Notes under the pieces: generated by a model
Database searches by the model: none
Seen by the model: only the letters and a program-made list of their open reading frames with translations
What the model was told of the DNA's origin: nothing
Made by a program: the position numbers and the translations under genes
Assembly (NCBI GenBank): GCA_013349325.1
Contig: DUZX01000008.1
Coordinates: 49,774 to 113,773, forward strand
Length of the DNA stretch: 64,000 nt
Direction: 5' to 3'
Source of the DNA: Desulfuromonadales bacterium
Lineage (GTDB): Bacteria; Desulfobacterota; Desulfuromonadia; Geobacterales; Pseudopelobacteraceae
Shown: positions 47,075 through 55,928 of the stretch, piece by piece
Position numbering within the stretch: the first letter of the stretch is position 1
Layout of the letters: the number at the start of each line of letters is the position of its first letter

Positions 47075-48424
47075 TCATGGGTTTCCGACCAGGTTCCCCC
47101 AACGCGGTTCGATGCAGATGCCTGGCAGGTCAATATGTTTGGTAGCACATTTCGCGTTCGGGACTCCTCCGGTATTCGGACCAAAACCCCGCTGCCGACA
47201 CGCGATCGAGAACTCGGGGCGCGTCAAATCTACCTTGACTGAACCGAGTGAGTTTACTTTGGGCCCTTTCCATGAAACGGTGCCACTGGAAGGATCCGGT
47301 ACCGTAAGAGTCCTGCTGACCGGCACGAGCCCAAAAGGCGGGTTTGCACAACCGATTTCGCTCTTCTGCGTGCAGTATGGTCCCAAGGTCCAGGCGAGAT
47401 TAAGTGGAAGAACAGCCGGAATAGCGACCGAATTTACAACGCTTGAGCACAACACGGCTGGCTGACTGCACGACGCAGCCGGCTCTACCGAGAAATACGC
47501 AACATTTTGACGGGCGGTACTTATCGTGACGTTCGGTGACTGTATGCTTGGAGGCACCAATTTAAACTCTTTGAGTTTCGGGAGTAGCAGGTTGACATCC
47601 CATGAGGTGCAGACATCGCCCGGGATGTTAACGGTGCGGTTACATTTTGGAAATCTGATATCAACCCCAGCCTGGACTCCGGCCGGGCCTGGATTCCAGA
47701 TCGGCGTAAATGCCCCCGGGTTCCAATCGACACAAACATCGAAATTGTTGACGGGAAGCGGAATACCGGCTGGTGCGGCCGCCATACGGGCACTCTGAGC
47801 GACCTTGGCGGATTGAGCACTATTTGAAGAGACATTTACAATCGGCGATACACCCACACTGCACGACGGGTAATCGACACCAGCGGTCCGGTTACACCCC
47901 GAGATGCACTTCAGCGCCTTAAGCCCGTTCATCGACGTATTGAGCGCATTGATTGATGCCTGCGCTCCATTGGCAATTCCTTTGAACGGCAAACCGGTAT
48001 AGCTGGCTCGACAGGCACTGGGGGGAAATCCGTTTGGACCGTCCGGCCAGACCCTCAGGCAGTTGCCGAGCGCAGCGTCCGCATCCCTGACAGCCTGATT
48101 GGCCTGATCACGCGTTGCAGTCAAACTGTCCCGTTTGTTTTTAAGATCGTTGTAGAGGTTCTGCGCGTCGGGACTCGGACAGCTGGAAAAATCGGCGGAC
48201 TTTTTGCGCGCAGCCGCAGCCGCATCGTTGCCCCATTGATTAATATTTTGAGCCCCTGCGATGGTTCGATTCTTCACTTCAGAAAAAAATGAATCGACCG
48301 TTTTTTTCGTTGAGTCAACTACCTGCTGCACTGGGTTCGGAACATTAAACGCCCACGCCGGCAGTGCCGCCACTAACAAGACCAACACTGAAAAAAGAAT
48401 CTGACACTGCATGGCTTTCTTCAT
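47075..48424 (-). CDS. Secreted cysteine-rich protein of unknown function
   Basis: 449 residues with a signal peptide (cleavage near AWAFNV). An N-terminal helical region (about 25-150) precedes a mature part with about 19 cysteines, often in small groups (CISGC, CSQPAVLC, CTQKSEIGC), so it is probably disulphide-stabilised. No known family. GGGAGG lies 7 bases before ATG 48424. It faces the proline-rich pair across a shared terminator. Confidence 0.75.
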   Translation of the reverse strand: MKKAMQCQILFSVLVLLVAALPAWAFNVPNPVQQVVDSTKKTVDSFFSEVKNRTIAGAQNINQWGNDAAAAARKKSADFSSCPSPDAQNLYNDLKNKRDSLTATRDQANQAVRDADAALGNCLRVWPDGPNGFPPSACRASYTGLPFKGIANGAQASINALNTSMNGLKALKCISGCNRTAGVDYPSCSVGVSPIVNVSSNSAQSAKVAQSARMAAAPAGIPLPVNNFDVCVDWNPGAFTPIWNPGPAGVQAGVDIRFPKCNRTVNIPGDVCTSWDVNLLLPKLKEFKLVPPSIQSPNVTISTARQNVAYFSVEPAASCSQPAVLCSSVVNSVAIPAVLPLNLAWTLGPYCTQKSEIGCANPPFGLVPVSRTLTVPDPSSGTVSWKGPKVNSLGSVKVDLTRPEFSIACRQRGFGPNTGGVPNAKCATKHIDLPGICIEPRWGNLVGNP

Positions 48425-48556
48425 GTACAGCCTCCCTTTCCCTGCAATTCTGTTCAGGGAATGTTTATTTACCATCTCTGTCAAATTCATTGCTCTCATA
48501 AACGTATTCTGTCAAATTATATTTTATTTCACAGAGTTTTTTTTATAAAAGAAATG

Positions 48557-48593
48557 CAAACGCCCCTCCCGTTTGCTACGGGAGAGGCGTTTG
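48557..48593 (-). terminator. Terminator-like hairpin below hpnH
   Basis: CAAACGCCCCTCCCG (48557-48571) pairs with CGGGAGAGGCGTTTG (48579-48593) at 14 of 15 positions. On the minus strand a T-rich stretch follows. It is 32 bases beyond the hpnH stop. Confidence 0.8.
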
Positions 48594-48624
48594 TAAAACC
48601 ATAAACAGTGAGACACTATTTTAT

Positions 48625-49623
48625 TCAGGTAAGATTCCAGATCATCATTTCAAGAATGTCTTTCCAGCTTTTACCTATCTCGTTAACAACCGTCGGCTCA
48701 AATCCACAGTGCATCATGCACTGGGCGCAGCGAGGGTCCTTCCCTACCCCGTATTTATCCCACTCAGTCTTCTCCATCATCTCTTTAAAAGTCGGATAGT
48801 GGGCGTCGGTGATCAGATAACAGGGCGCCTTCCACCCCTGCGGATTGCGGGTTGGATTGCCCCAGGGGGTACACTCCAGCTTTTTTTCACCTTTCAGAAA
48901 GCGCAGGTACATCGGCGTTGAAAAGAAACGATGCTTCTTGCTCATTTCGTAGACATCCGCAAATTTATTCTGAATATCGCGACGTTCGAGGAAATGATTC
49001 TCGCCGACCGAATCGTAGCCGAAACCGGGCGCAACCAACAACCCGTCAACGCCCATTTCTTCGAGATGTGTAAAGAGCATCTCGACTTCCACGAGATCGG
49101 TTTCCTTGAAGATCGTGGTATTTGTGCAGACCCGGAACCCCTTCTGCTTGGCCTTTTGAATGGCCTCCATGGCAATTTTGAAAGCACCTTTCCGCTCCAG
49201 AATCCGGTCGTGAGTTTCTTCCAGACCATCCACATGGATATTGATGGTGAAGTTGGGATGCGGCGTCATCACATCAAGCGCTTTTTCGAGGAGCAGCGCA
49301 TTGGTACAGAGATAGATATGTTTGCCGCGCTGCAGCGTACCGGCGATCAATTCATGAATGTGCGGGTAGAGAAACGGTTCGCCCCCCGTAATCGTGACAA
49401 CCGGTGCCGGACATTCATCCACCGATCGCAGACACTCTTCGAGACTCATCATCTCCTGGATTGTGTCGGCATATTCGCGGATACGCCCACAGCCTGAACA
49501 GGCCAGGTTGCAGAGGTGTGTCGGTTCCAGCATCAGCACCAGCGGATATTTTTCGACCTTATTCATCTTGTTGCTCATGATGTATTTGGTCAGGTCATAG
49601 TTAAGTCGCATTGGAAAACGCAT
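48625..49623 (-). CDS. hpnH: Radical SAM adenosyl-hopene transferase HpnH
   Basis: 332 residues. The radical-SAM cluster motif is CNLACSGC (CX3CX2C) near residue 37, with the SPASM-lacking HpnH pattern: ITGGEPFLYP, FTINIHVDGLEETHD, and a Cys-rich C-terminus (CAQCMMHCGFEP). It joins the 5'-deoxyadenosyl group to hopene in C35 hopanoid synthesis. N-terminal MRFPMRL agrees with known HpnH. It stands alone here, without squalene-hopene cyclase or other hpn genes. Confidence 0.92.
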   Translation of the reverse strand: MRFPMRLNYDLTKYIMSNKMNKVEKYPLVLMLEPTHLCNLACSGCGRIREYADTIQEMMSLEECLRSVDECPAPVVTITGGEPFLYPHIHELIAGTLQRGKHIYLCTNALLLEKALDVMTPHPNFTINIHVDGLEETHDRILERKGAFKIAMEAIQKAKQKGFRVCTNTTIFKETDLVEVEMLFTHLEEMGVDGLLVAPGFGYDSVGENHFLERRDIQNKFADVYEMSKKHRFFSTPMYLRFLKGEKKLECTPWGNPTRNPQGWKAPCYLITDAHYPTFKEMMEKTEWDKYGVGKDPRCAQCMMHCGFEPTVVNEIGKSWKDILEMMIWNLT

Positions 49624-49740
49624 TGATCAGTTCCTTTCACGTGCTGCTGAAGTACAAAAATGCAAACGATCACCATACACGAAGATACGAATAATCGCAC
49701 ATACTATTTTATTCCGGAGTGGATCGGCATCTAGCGACTC

Positions 49741-50484
49741 CTACCGTTCCCACACATCCTTCTTCTCTTTGCCGAGATAGGCGCGTTTCACCTCGGCATT
49801 CTCAAGAAGTTCTTCCGCCGTGCCTTCCAAAATTACTTTGCCGGTTTCCAGTACATAACCCCGGTCAGCAAGCTTGAGAGCGGCTTTGGCGTTCTGTTCA
49901 ACCAGCAGAATGGTCGTACCGTTTTCCTGCCGCAATCGTTCCAGAACGCGGAAAATTTCCTGAACGACCAAGGGCGCCAGCCCCATCGAAGGCTCGTCAA
50001 GCAGCAGGATACGGGGGTTCGCCATCAGGGCCCGTCCGATAGCCAGCATCTGCTGCTCACCACCTGACATAGTTCCAGCCAACTGTCTGCGCCGTTCCAG
50101 CAGGCGAGGAAACAGCGTAAAGACCTGCTCCATATCCTTATGAATGGCACTCTTCGCCTCGCGGTTGCGATAGCGCAGATACGCACCCAGTTCCAGATTA
50201 TCTTCGACCGAAAGCGGTTTGAATACCTGCCGCCCTTCTGGCACCTGGGAGATTCCGCGCTGCACGATCTTATCCGGTGAGAGTGCTGTAACCGGCACTT
50301 TGTCGCAGAGAATTTCACCAACTGTAGCGGGTGTCACCCCGGAGATAGTATTCAGAATGGTGGTCTTGCCGGCACCATTGGCACCGATCAGCGTCACAAT
50401 TTCTCCCTTGTCCAGATGCAGGGAAACATTTTTAAGCGCGTGAATTTTACCGTAATACGTATTTATATTTTTCAGGCGCAGCAT
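49741..50484 (-). CDS. livF: Branched-chain amino acid ABC transporter ATPase LivF
   Basis: 247 residues. Walker A GANGAGKTT, signature MSGGEQQM, Walker B ILLLDEPSMGLAP. The smaller LivF-type ATPase of the HAAT family. It overlaps livG by one base. It powers uptake of branched-chain amino acids together with LivG, LivH, LivM and the LivK binding proteins. Confidence 0.94.
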   Translation of the reverse strand: MLRLKNINTYYGKIHALKNVSLHLDKGEIVTLIGANGAGKTTILNTISGVTPATVGEILCDKVPVTALSPDKIVQRGISQVPEGRQVFKPLSVEDNLELGAYLRYRNREAKSAIHKDMEQVFTLFPRLLERRRQLAGTMSGGEQQMLAIGRALMANPRILLLDEPSMGLAPLVVQEIFRVLERLRQENGTTILLVEQNAKAALKLADRGYVLETGKVILEGTAEELLENAEVKRAYLGKEKKDVWER

Positions 50485-51239
50485 CAGTCGCCATCCCCCA
50501 GATATGCAGCGATAACTTCATGGCTCTCCTGAATCTCACGCGGTGTTCCCTCAGCCAGTTTCCTGCCCAGATTCAGAACAACAATACGATCACAAATATC
50601 CATGACCAGCTCCATATCATGTTCCACCAATACGACCGTAACACCCAGATCACGGATCTGCTTGATCAGTTTTGCCAGAGCGACTGTTTCCTGACTATTC
50701 AGACCGGCAGCCGGTTCATCCATCAGCATGATGCGCGGCTCGACGGCCAGCGCGCGCGCGATTTCAAGTAAACGCCCCTTACCGAAGGGGAGATTACCGG
50801 CGACCGTATCAGCATACGCAACCATATCGGTAAACTCGAGCCACTTCATGGCGGCGCTACGGATACGGCGCTCTTCAGAAATACTCCACGGCATTTTAAG
50901 CGCACAGGCCAAAAGGCCGCTGGTACTTTTGGTATGCATACCAACCATGACATTTTCCAGCACCGTCATACCGCTAAACAGTTCAATATTCTGGAATGTG
51001 CGCACCATGGCCAGGCGGGCAAGTTTCTCCGGCGGGTAACCGGAAACGTCACGCCCTTCCAACTGAACGGTGCCGCTCGTCTGACGGTATATACCGGTGA
51101 TAATGTTGAACAGTGTCGTTTTACCGGCTCCATTCGGTCCGATTACGCCGGTAATATCACCTTGTGCTATAGAGAAAGAAACCGCTTCGAGCGCAGTCAC
51201 TCCTCCGAATATCTGTGTAATGCCGGATACTTCAAGCAT
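50484..51239 (-). CDS. livG: Branched-chain amino acid ABC transporter ATPase LivG
   Basis: 251 residues. Walker A GPNGAGKTT, LLEIARALAVEPRIMLMDEPAAGLN, and the C-terminal IPREIQ-like GTPREIQESHEVIAAYLG typical of LivG. The ATG at 51239 overlaps the livM stop (51232) and has GAGG upstream; the alternative at 51293 is a long extension with no homology. Confidence 0.94.
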   Translation of the reverse strand: MLEVSGITQIFGGVTALEAVSFSIAQGDITGVIGPNGAGKTTLFNIITGIYRQTSGTVQLEGRDVSGYPPEKLARLAMVRTFQNIELFSGMTVLENVMVGMHTKSTSGLLACALKMPWSISEERRIRSAAMKWLEFTDMVAYADTVAGNLPFGKGRLLEIARALAVEPRIMLMDEPAAGLNSQETVALAKLIKQIRDLGVTVVLVEHDMELVMDICDRIVVLNLGRKLAEGTPREIQESHEVIAAYLGDGD

Positions 51240-52191
51240 GATCGCGTACCTCTTTCCGCCGGACCACCTTTCTGAAAGCTGCCGGGATGCCACGCACCAT
51301 TCCGCCCGGCATGAACATCACCATCACAACCAACAGTCCTCCGTAAATAATAATGTCATAGTCATTGGCACCACGCAGAAATTCCGGCAGCAGCGTCAGC
51401 AGTGCCGCACCGAGAAACGAGCCGTAAATACTCCCTAAACCACCGATAACCACCATCGTCAGCAGCTCAATCGAGAAGTTGAAGCCAAAGGAAGTTGGCG
51501 AAATAAAGGTCATGGTGTGGGCATAGAGACTGCCGGCCAGCGAGGAGATCACTGCGGAGAGAGCAAATATCTGCACTTTCAGCAATCGGGCGTTGACCCC
51601 CAGCACCTGGGCCGCTACCTCGGAGTCATGCACCGCCCGCAGGGCGCGACCAACGCGCGAATTGGCAAGATTGATCGAGAACAGCATCACTGCCAGCGCC
51701 ATTCCCCAGATCAGATAGTAGTTCTTCACATCAGAATCGAAACTGATGCCGGCCAGTTTCAGATTCGGAATACCCGATAATCCGGACGGGCCGCCGGTCA
51801 ATTCAATTGTCTCGTTGAAAACGATGTAGATGATAATGCCAAGGCCGAGGGTGGCCATCGCAAGATAATGCCCTTTCAGCTTCAGGATCGGAAACCCGAT
51901 CGTACCGGCCAGACAACCGACAATAATCGCTGCCAGCGGCATGGCCAGCCAGGGGTTAAGATTTGCGGTGGTAGTCAGTATGCCGGAGAGATATGCCCCC
52001 AGGCCAAAGAAACCGGCATGTCCAAGTGAAATCTGTCCGGCGTAACCGAGCAGCAGATTAAGGGCGATCGCCAGCATGGTATTGATACCGACAAAAACCA
52101 GCACGTTCATCAGGTAGCCGCCTTTGAACAGCTGCGGCGCCAGCATCACCAGCAGGGAAAATCCTGAAAAGAACAGCAGATCTCGTCTCAT
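51232..52191 (-). CDS. livM: Branched-chain amino acid ABC permease LivM
   Basis: 319 residues with about nine hydrophobic helices and the conserved GYAGQISLGHAGFFGLGAY and VVIGGLGSIYGSFLGA segments. An inner-membrane permease subunit. It starts 4 bases after the livH stop. Confidence 0.94.
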   Translation of the reverse strand: MRRDLLFFSGFSLLVMLAPQLFKGGYLMNVLVFVGINTMLAIALNLLLGYAGQISLGHAGFFGLGAYLSGILTTTANLNPWLAMPLAAIIVGCLAGTIGFPILKLKGHYLAMATLGLGIIIYIVFNETIELTGGPSGLSGIPNLKLAGISFDSDVKNYYLIWGMALAVMLFSINLANSRVGRALRAVHDSEVAAQVLGVNARLLKVQIFALSAVISSLAGSLYAHTMTFISPTSFGFNFSIELLTMVVIGGLGSIYGSFLGAALLTLLPEFLRGANDYDIIIYGGLLVVMVMFMPGGMVRGIPAAFRKVVRRKEVRDHA

Positions 52192-52194
52192 GAC

Positions 52195-53076
52195 CTAGAC
52201 CCTCTCCGAATCGGCTTTGCCGAACAGACCCTGCGGTCTGATAAACAGAATCAGCAGCAGAATGATAAAAGCGATCGCATCCTTGTAACCGGAGGAAATC
52301 AGACCGGCGCCGAGTGATTCCAGTACACCCAGTATAAGTCCGCCGATTACCGTGGAAATTCCGCTGCTCATGCCGCCGATGATGGCCGCGCAAAACCCTT
52401 TCAGACCCAACATGACGCCAACATCGTAGGCGGTCATGGTTAACGGCGCAACGATGATCCCGGCAACAGCTCCCATGGCGGAGCTGATGATAAACGAAAA
52501 CAGCACCATACGACGGACATCGATGCCGACTAGTCCGGCAGCTCGCCGGTTGTAAGCACAAGCCCGCATGGCCTTGCCGCTGATCGTGTGGTAGAAATAG
52601 AGTTTGTTGGCAAGAATAATGATCAGGGTGATTGCCAAAATCCAGAGATGCTGCGGAAGGATGGTGGCCCCCCCGATAGCGATCGGAGCGTCACCTGAAA
52701 AAGCAGGAATCGAGTGGGTATCCTTACCCCACACCAGCATGGCCAGGCCACGGATAAGAATGCTGCCGCCGATGGTGATAATCACCAGATTGATCGGAGT
52801 CGGCTGCCGGAGCGGGCGGATAGCCAGACGTTCGAACAGAATACCGACCACGGTAGAAGCCGAGACGGCACACGGAATCGCAGCCCAGAGCGGCAGGTTA
52901 AAGATCTGCAGACATGACAGTGTCAGCAGGCCGCCCAGCATGACAAACTCACCCTGAGCAAAATTGATGATGCCGGTAGCGTTGTAAATGATCGAAAAAC
53001 CGATCCCAATCAAAGCATAGATGGCACCGGTGGAGAATCCGGACAAAACATATTGAAGAATCTGATCGAACTGCAT
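52195..53076 (-). CDS. livH: Branched-chain amino acid ABC permease LivH
   Basis: 293 residues, polytopic, with ALIGIGFSIIYNATGIINFAQGEFVMLGG near the N-terminus and GGMSSGISTVIGGLILGVLES near the C-terminus, the LivH signature regions. GAGGCAGA precedes its ATG. First permease gene of the operon, directly after the intercistronic palindrome. Confidence 0.95.
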   Translation of the reverse strand: MQFDQILQYVLSGFSTGAIYALIGIGFSIIYNATGIINFAQGEFVMLGGLLTLSCLQIFNLPLWAAIPCAVSASTVVGILFERLAIRPLRQPTPINLVIITIGGSILIRGLAMLVWGKDTHSIPAFSGDAPIAIGGATILPQHLWILAITLIIILANKLYFYHTISGKAMRACAYNRRAAGLVGIDVRRMVLFSFIISSAMGAVAGIIVAPLTMTAYDVGVMLGLKGFCAAIIGGMSSGISTVIGGLILGVLESLGAGLISSGYKDAIAFIILLLILFIRPQGLFGKADSERV

Positions 53077-53092
53077 TCTGCCTCATAAAAGA

Positions 53093-53114
53093 GGGGCGAA
53101 CGATCGTTCGCCCC
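53093..53114. promoter_or_regulatory. Intercistronic 22-bp perfect palindrome
   Basis: GGGGCGAA (53093-53100), CGATCG, TTCGCCCC (53107-53114): a perfect 22-bp palindrome between livK and livH. There is no U-run. It is likely an mRNA stem that lets the binding-protein message accumulate over the permease message. Confidence 0.7.
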
Positions 53115-53140
53115 TGCGAAATTAATTATTGCACGCTACG

Positions 53141-54280
53141 TTATTTTACAATCACCCAGTCTTTATTTTTGATCTCGACCAGCACAAATGCATCTTTCCT
53201 GAGACCGGCATGGTCCTGTGCACTGTAGGTAAATGTACCGCCAATACCGCAGAAATTAGTAGTTCTTTCAAGTTGATCCCGAATAGATGAAGGTTTATCG
53301 CCACCATGCTCAATGGCATTTTTTAGAAGCATGACGGCATCCCAGGCATGACCTCCGAAATGATCACCCTCAGCTTTGTAGTGATTCTGATAATCCTTTA
53401 CAAATGATACGAGAGACTTTTTCTGTGACTCAGTTTTTGGAAGCAGGTCACAGACCAAGACCTTTCCAGAAGGAAGTTTAACGCCTTCAGCAGCCTCACC
53501 GGCCAGTTCGATGAACTTTTTGGAAGACACACCATGGCTCATGAAGAGAGGTGTCTTAATACCGAGTTGACGAACATTTTTTGCGACCAGCGCCGGACCG
53601 GGATTGGTGCCCCAACAGATAATAGCGTGGGAGTGAGAACCACGAATCTTAGTCAACTGAGCTGTCATGTCAGTATCTTTGGGGCCATAGGTGTCGTCAG
53701 AAACAATGGTAATCCCGTATTTAGCGGCCTGACTTTTCAGCTGTTCACGACCTGATGCCCCAAATCCATCCGAAACGGTCAGAATTGAAACGCTGGTCTG
53801 CTTTGTCTTCTGCAGATGTTCATAAATTCTGCCGACTGCCAATGCATCATTCTGCGCAGTTTTGAACACCCATTTTTTGACCGGATCGGTGATTTTGCTG
53901 CCGGCTGAGCAGGAAATCAGCGGGACCTGTTCTTTTTCTGCCACCGGTATAACGGCCATAGTCTCACCGGTCGTACTTGGCCCGATAATGGCGACAACCT
54001 TATCGTCCTTGATCAGTTTTGTAGCCAACTGGACCGCTTTTGTAGCATCGCCGGTCGTATCATAAACCACCAACTCCAGTTTACGACCCTTGACGCCACC
54101 TGCCTTGTTGATCTCGTCGACCACCATTTTGGCAGTGTTGCGTTCCGGTTCACCCAAAAAGGCAGCCGGACCGGTAACCGCAAACAGGGCGCCGATTTTG
54201 ATTGGCGCTGCGGCAAAAGAAGTGGCAGAGAACAGAACGGTAATGGCCATAATTACGAAACTCATACATGCAAAGTTCAT
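53141..54280 (-). CDS. livK: Branched-chain amino acid ABC binding protein LivK
   Basis: 379 residues with a signal peptide (cleavage near FAAAP) and a periplasmic-binding type I fold (KIGALFAVTGPAAFLGEPE, VAIIGPSTTGETMAV, DVYGPKDTDMTAQLT-like). It hands ligand to LivHM. The exact ligand is not determinable. It is a close paralogue of the next gene, 27 bases upstream. Confidence 0.93.
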   Translation of the reverse strand: MNFACMSFVIMAITVLFSATSFAAAPIKIGALFAVTGPAAFLGEPERNTAKMVVDEINKAGGVKGRKLELVVYDTTGDATKAVQLATKLIKDDKVVAIIGPSTTGETMAVIPVAEKEQVPLISCSAGSKITDPVKKWVFKTAQNDALAVGRIYEHLQKTKQTSVSILTVSDGFGASGREQLKSQAAKYGITIVSDDTYGPKDTDMTAQLTKIRGSHSHAIICWGTNPGPALVAKNVRQLGIKTPLFMSHGVSSKKFIELAGEAAEGVKLPSGKVLVCDLLPKTESQKKSLVSFVKDYQNHYKAEGDHFGGHAWDAVMLLKNAIEHGGDKPSSIRDQLERTTNFCGIGGTFTYSAQDHAGLRKDAFVLVEIKNKDWVIVK

Positions 54281-54307
54281 AGAGGGTCTCCCTGTAATTC
54301 GTTTAAA

Positions 54308-55450
54308 TTATTTGAGCAGCGCCCAGTCGCCTTTGACAACCTTGACCATTTCGAATGCTGAAAGATCGAGTCCGTTATGATCCTTGCCGGACATTGTGCA
54401 AATACCGGAAATACATACCAGCTTCTGAGACTGTTCGATGCCGTTCCTGATAAGCTCAGGCGTTGCACCAGACTTCTTTATCGCACTGGTGACAAGCAGA
54501 AAGGCATCATATGCATAGCCACCAAAGGTAGATGCTTCTACACCATAAGCCTTCTTATACGACTGGTCATAACTTTTCAGCAGTTTGTACTGAGGGTCAT
54601 TTTTGGGGAGCATGTCATAGATTGCCAATTTTCCAGCTGGCAACATCACACCTTCAGCAGCATCAGCACCGGCAAGTTCGATATATTTTTTGGAAGCGAC
54701 ACCATGGCTCATATAGAGCGGCGTTTTAAGACCGAGCTGTTTAACGTTCTTGGTGATAACCGCCGGCCCCGGATTGGTACCCCAGCAGATGATCGCATCC
54801 GGTTTGATCCCGCGTATTTTAGTGAGCTGTGCGGTCATGTCGGTATCTTTCGGCCCATAAACTTCATCCGCCACAACGGTGAAACCCTTCTGCTTGGCCA
54901 GAACCTTGATCTGTTCACGACCTGAAGCGCCAAAACCGTCAGTTACCGTCAAGAGCGCAATACTCTTCTGATTCTTCGTTGCCATATAGTTGAGGATCTT
55001 TTCGGCAGCAACATGGTCATTGGCCGGTGTCTTGAAAACCCAGTGTTTAGCCGGATCGGTAATTTTGATGCCAGCTGCGCATGAGATCAGAGGAATTTTC
55101 TCTTTTTCAACGACCGGAATAACCGCCATGCTTTCGCCGGTCGTGCTTGGCCCGATGATGACACTGACCTTGTCATCCTTGATCAGTTTTGTGGCGAGCT
55201 GAACAGCCTTGGTGGCATCGCCGCCGGTATCATAGATAACAGCTTCCAGCTTCTGGCCGTTGATGCCCCCTTTTCCGTTAGCCTCTTTCACCAGCAGTTC
55301 AAGGGTCTTTTTTTCCGGCTCACCGAGAAAAGAGGCCGGACCGGTGACGGCAAACAGGGCACCGATCTTGATGGTTCCGGAAGCACACGCCACATTTGCA
55401 AACAGGAGACAGAGACAGAAGCTGCTGAACAGTAACGACATTTTTTTCAT
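54308..55450 (-). CDS. livK: Second branched-chain amino acid binding protein, LivK-like
   Basis: 380 residues, signal peptide (cleavage near ACASG). It shares the same core as its neighbour (KIGALFAVTGPASFLGEPE, IIGPSTTGESMAV, WGTNPGPAVITKNVKQLGLKTPLYMSHG). A recent tandem duplication is likely. ATG 55450 has GGAGGG 7 bases upstream; the track-length start at 55489 lacks one. Confidence 0.92.
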   Translation of the reverse strand: MKKMSLLFSSFCLCLLFANVACASGTIKIGALFAVTGPASFLGEPEKKTLELLVKEANGKGGINGQKLEAVIYDTGGDATKAVQLATKLIKDDKVSVIIGPSTTGESMAVIPVVEKEKIPLISCAAGIKITDPAKHWVFKTPANDHVAAEKILNYMATKNQKSIALLTVTDGFGASGREQIKVLAKQKGFTVVADEVYGPKDTDMTAQLTKIRGIKPDAIICWGTNPGPAVITKNVKQLGLKTPLYMSHGVASKKYIELAGADAAEGVMLPAGKLAIYDMLPKNDPQYKLLKSYDQSYKKAYGVEASTFGGYAYDAFLLVTSAIKKSGATPELIRNGIEQSQKLVCISGICTMSGKDHNGLDLSAFEMVKVVKGDWALLK

Positions 55451-55488
55451 TTCACCCTCCGGTAATTTTTTAGTCCTCATGAACGACA

Positions 55489-55920
55489 CTACAGTGCATA
55501 CAAACGACTTCCTTCAAGCATCGTAAAATCATGCGCCTTCAGCACAGCAATCGCCTTTTCCGTATCGTCAAAACGGAAGATGATAACCGCATTGCCTCCA
55601 CAGCGTTCAACAAAGGCGTACATATATTCAACGTTGATCCCGGCACTGTCAAGCGTGTGCAAAATGGTTGACAGGCCGCCCGGCCGGTCGGACACTTCGA
55701 CCGCAACGACTTCGGTCATATTGACGGTAAAGCCGCTCTCTTTCAGCACTGAAGTGGCTTTCGTACCGTCATTGACAATTAAGCGCAATATGCCGAAATC
55801 AGAGGTATCGGCCAGCGAGAGTGCCCGAATGTTCACTCCGGCTTCGCCGAGAATACGCGTGATTTCTGCCAGTCGGCCGGACTTGTTTTCGATGAAAATG
55901 GATATTTGTTCGACTTTCAT
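55489..55920 (-). CDS. Tandem ACT-domain protein
   Basis: 143 residues composed of two ACT domains (about 1-68 and 70-143). ACT domains bind amino acids; adjacent PaaK and IorAB suggest an aromatic or branched-chain amino acid sensor for the neighbouring catabolic genes. GGGGGAA lies before the ATG. It is 8 bases from the paaK stop, in one operon. Confidence 0.85.
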   Translation of the reverse strand: MKVEQISIFIENKSGRLAEITRILGEAGVNIRALSLADTSDFGILRLIVNDGTKATSVLKESGFTVNMTEVVAVEVSDRPGGLSTILHTLDSAGINVEYMYAFVERCGGNAVIIFRFDDTEKAIAVLKAHDFTMLEGSRLYAL

Positions 55921-55928
55921 AGTTCCCC

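Noticed and set aside
48931-49497. 188-residue plus-strand open frame
   Set aside because: Antisense to hpnH, which has clear radical-SAM motifs on the minus strand.
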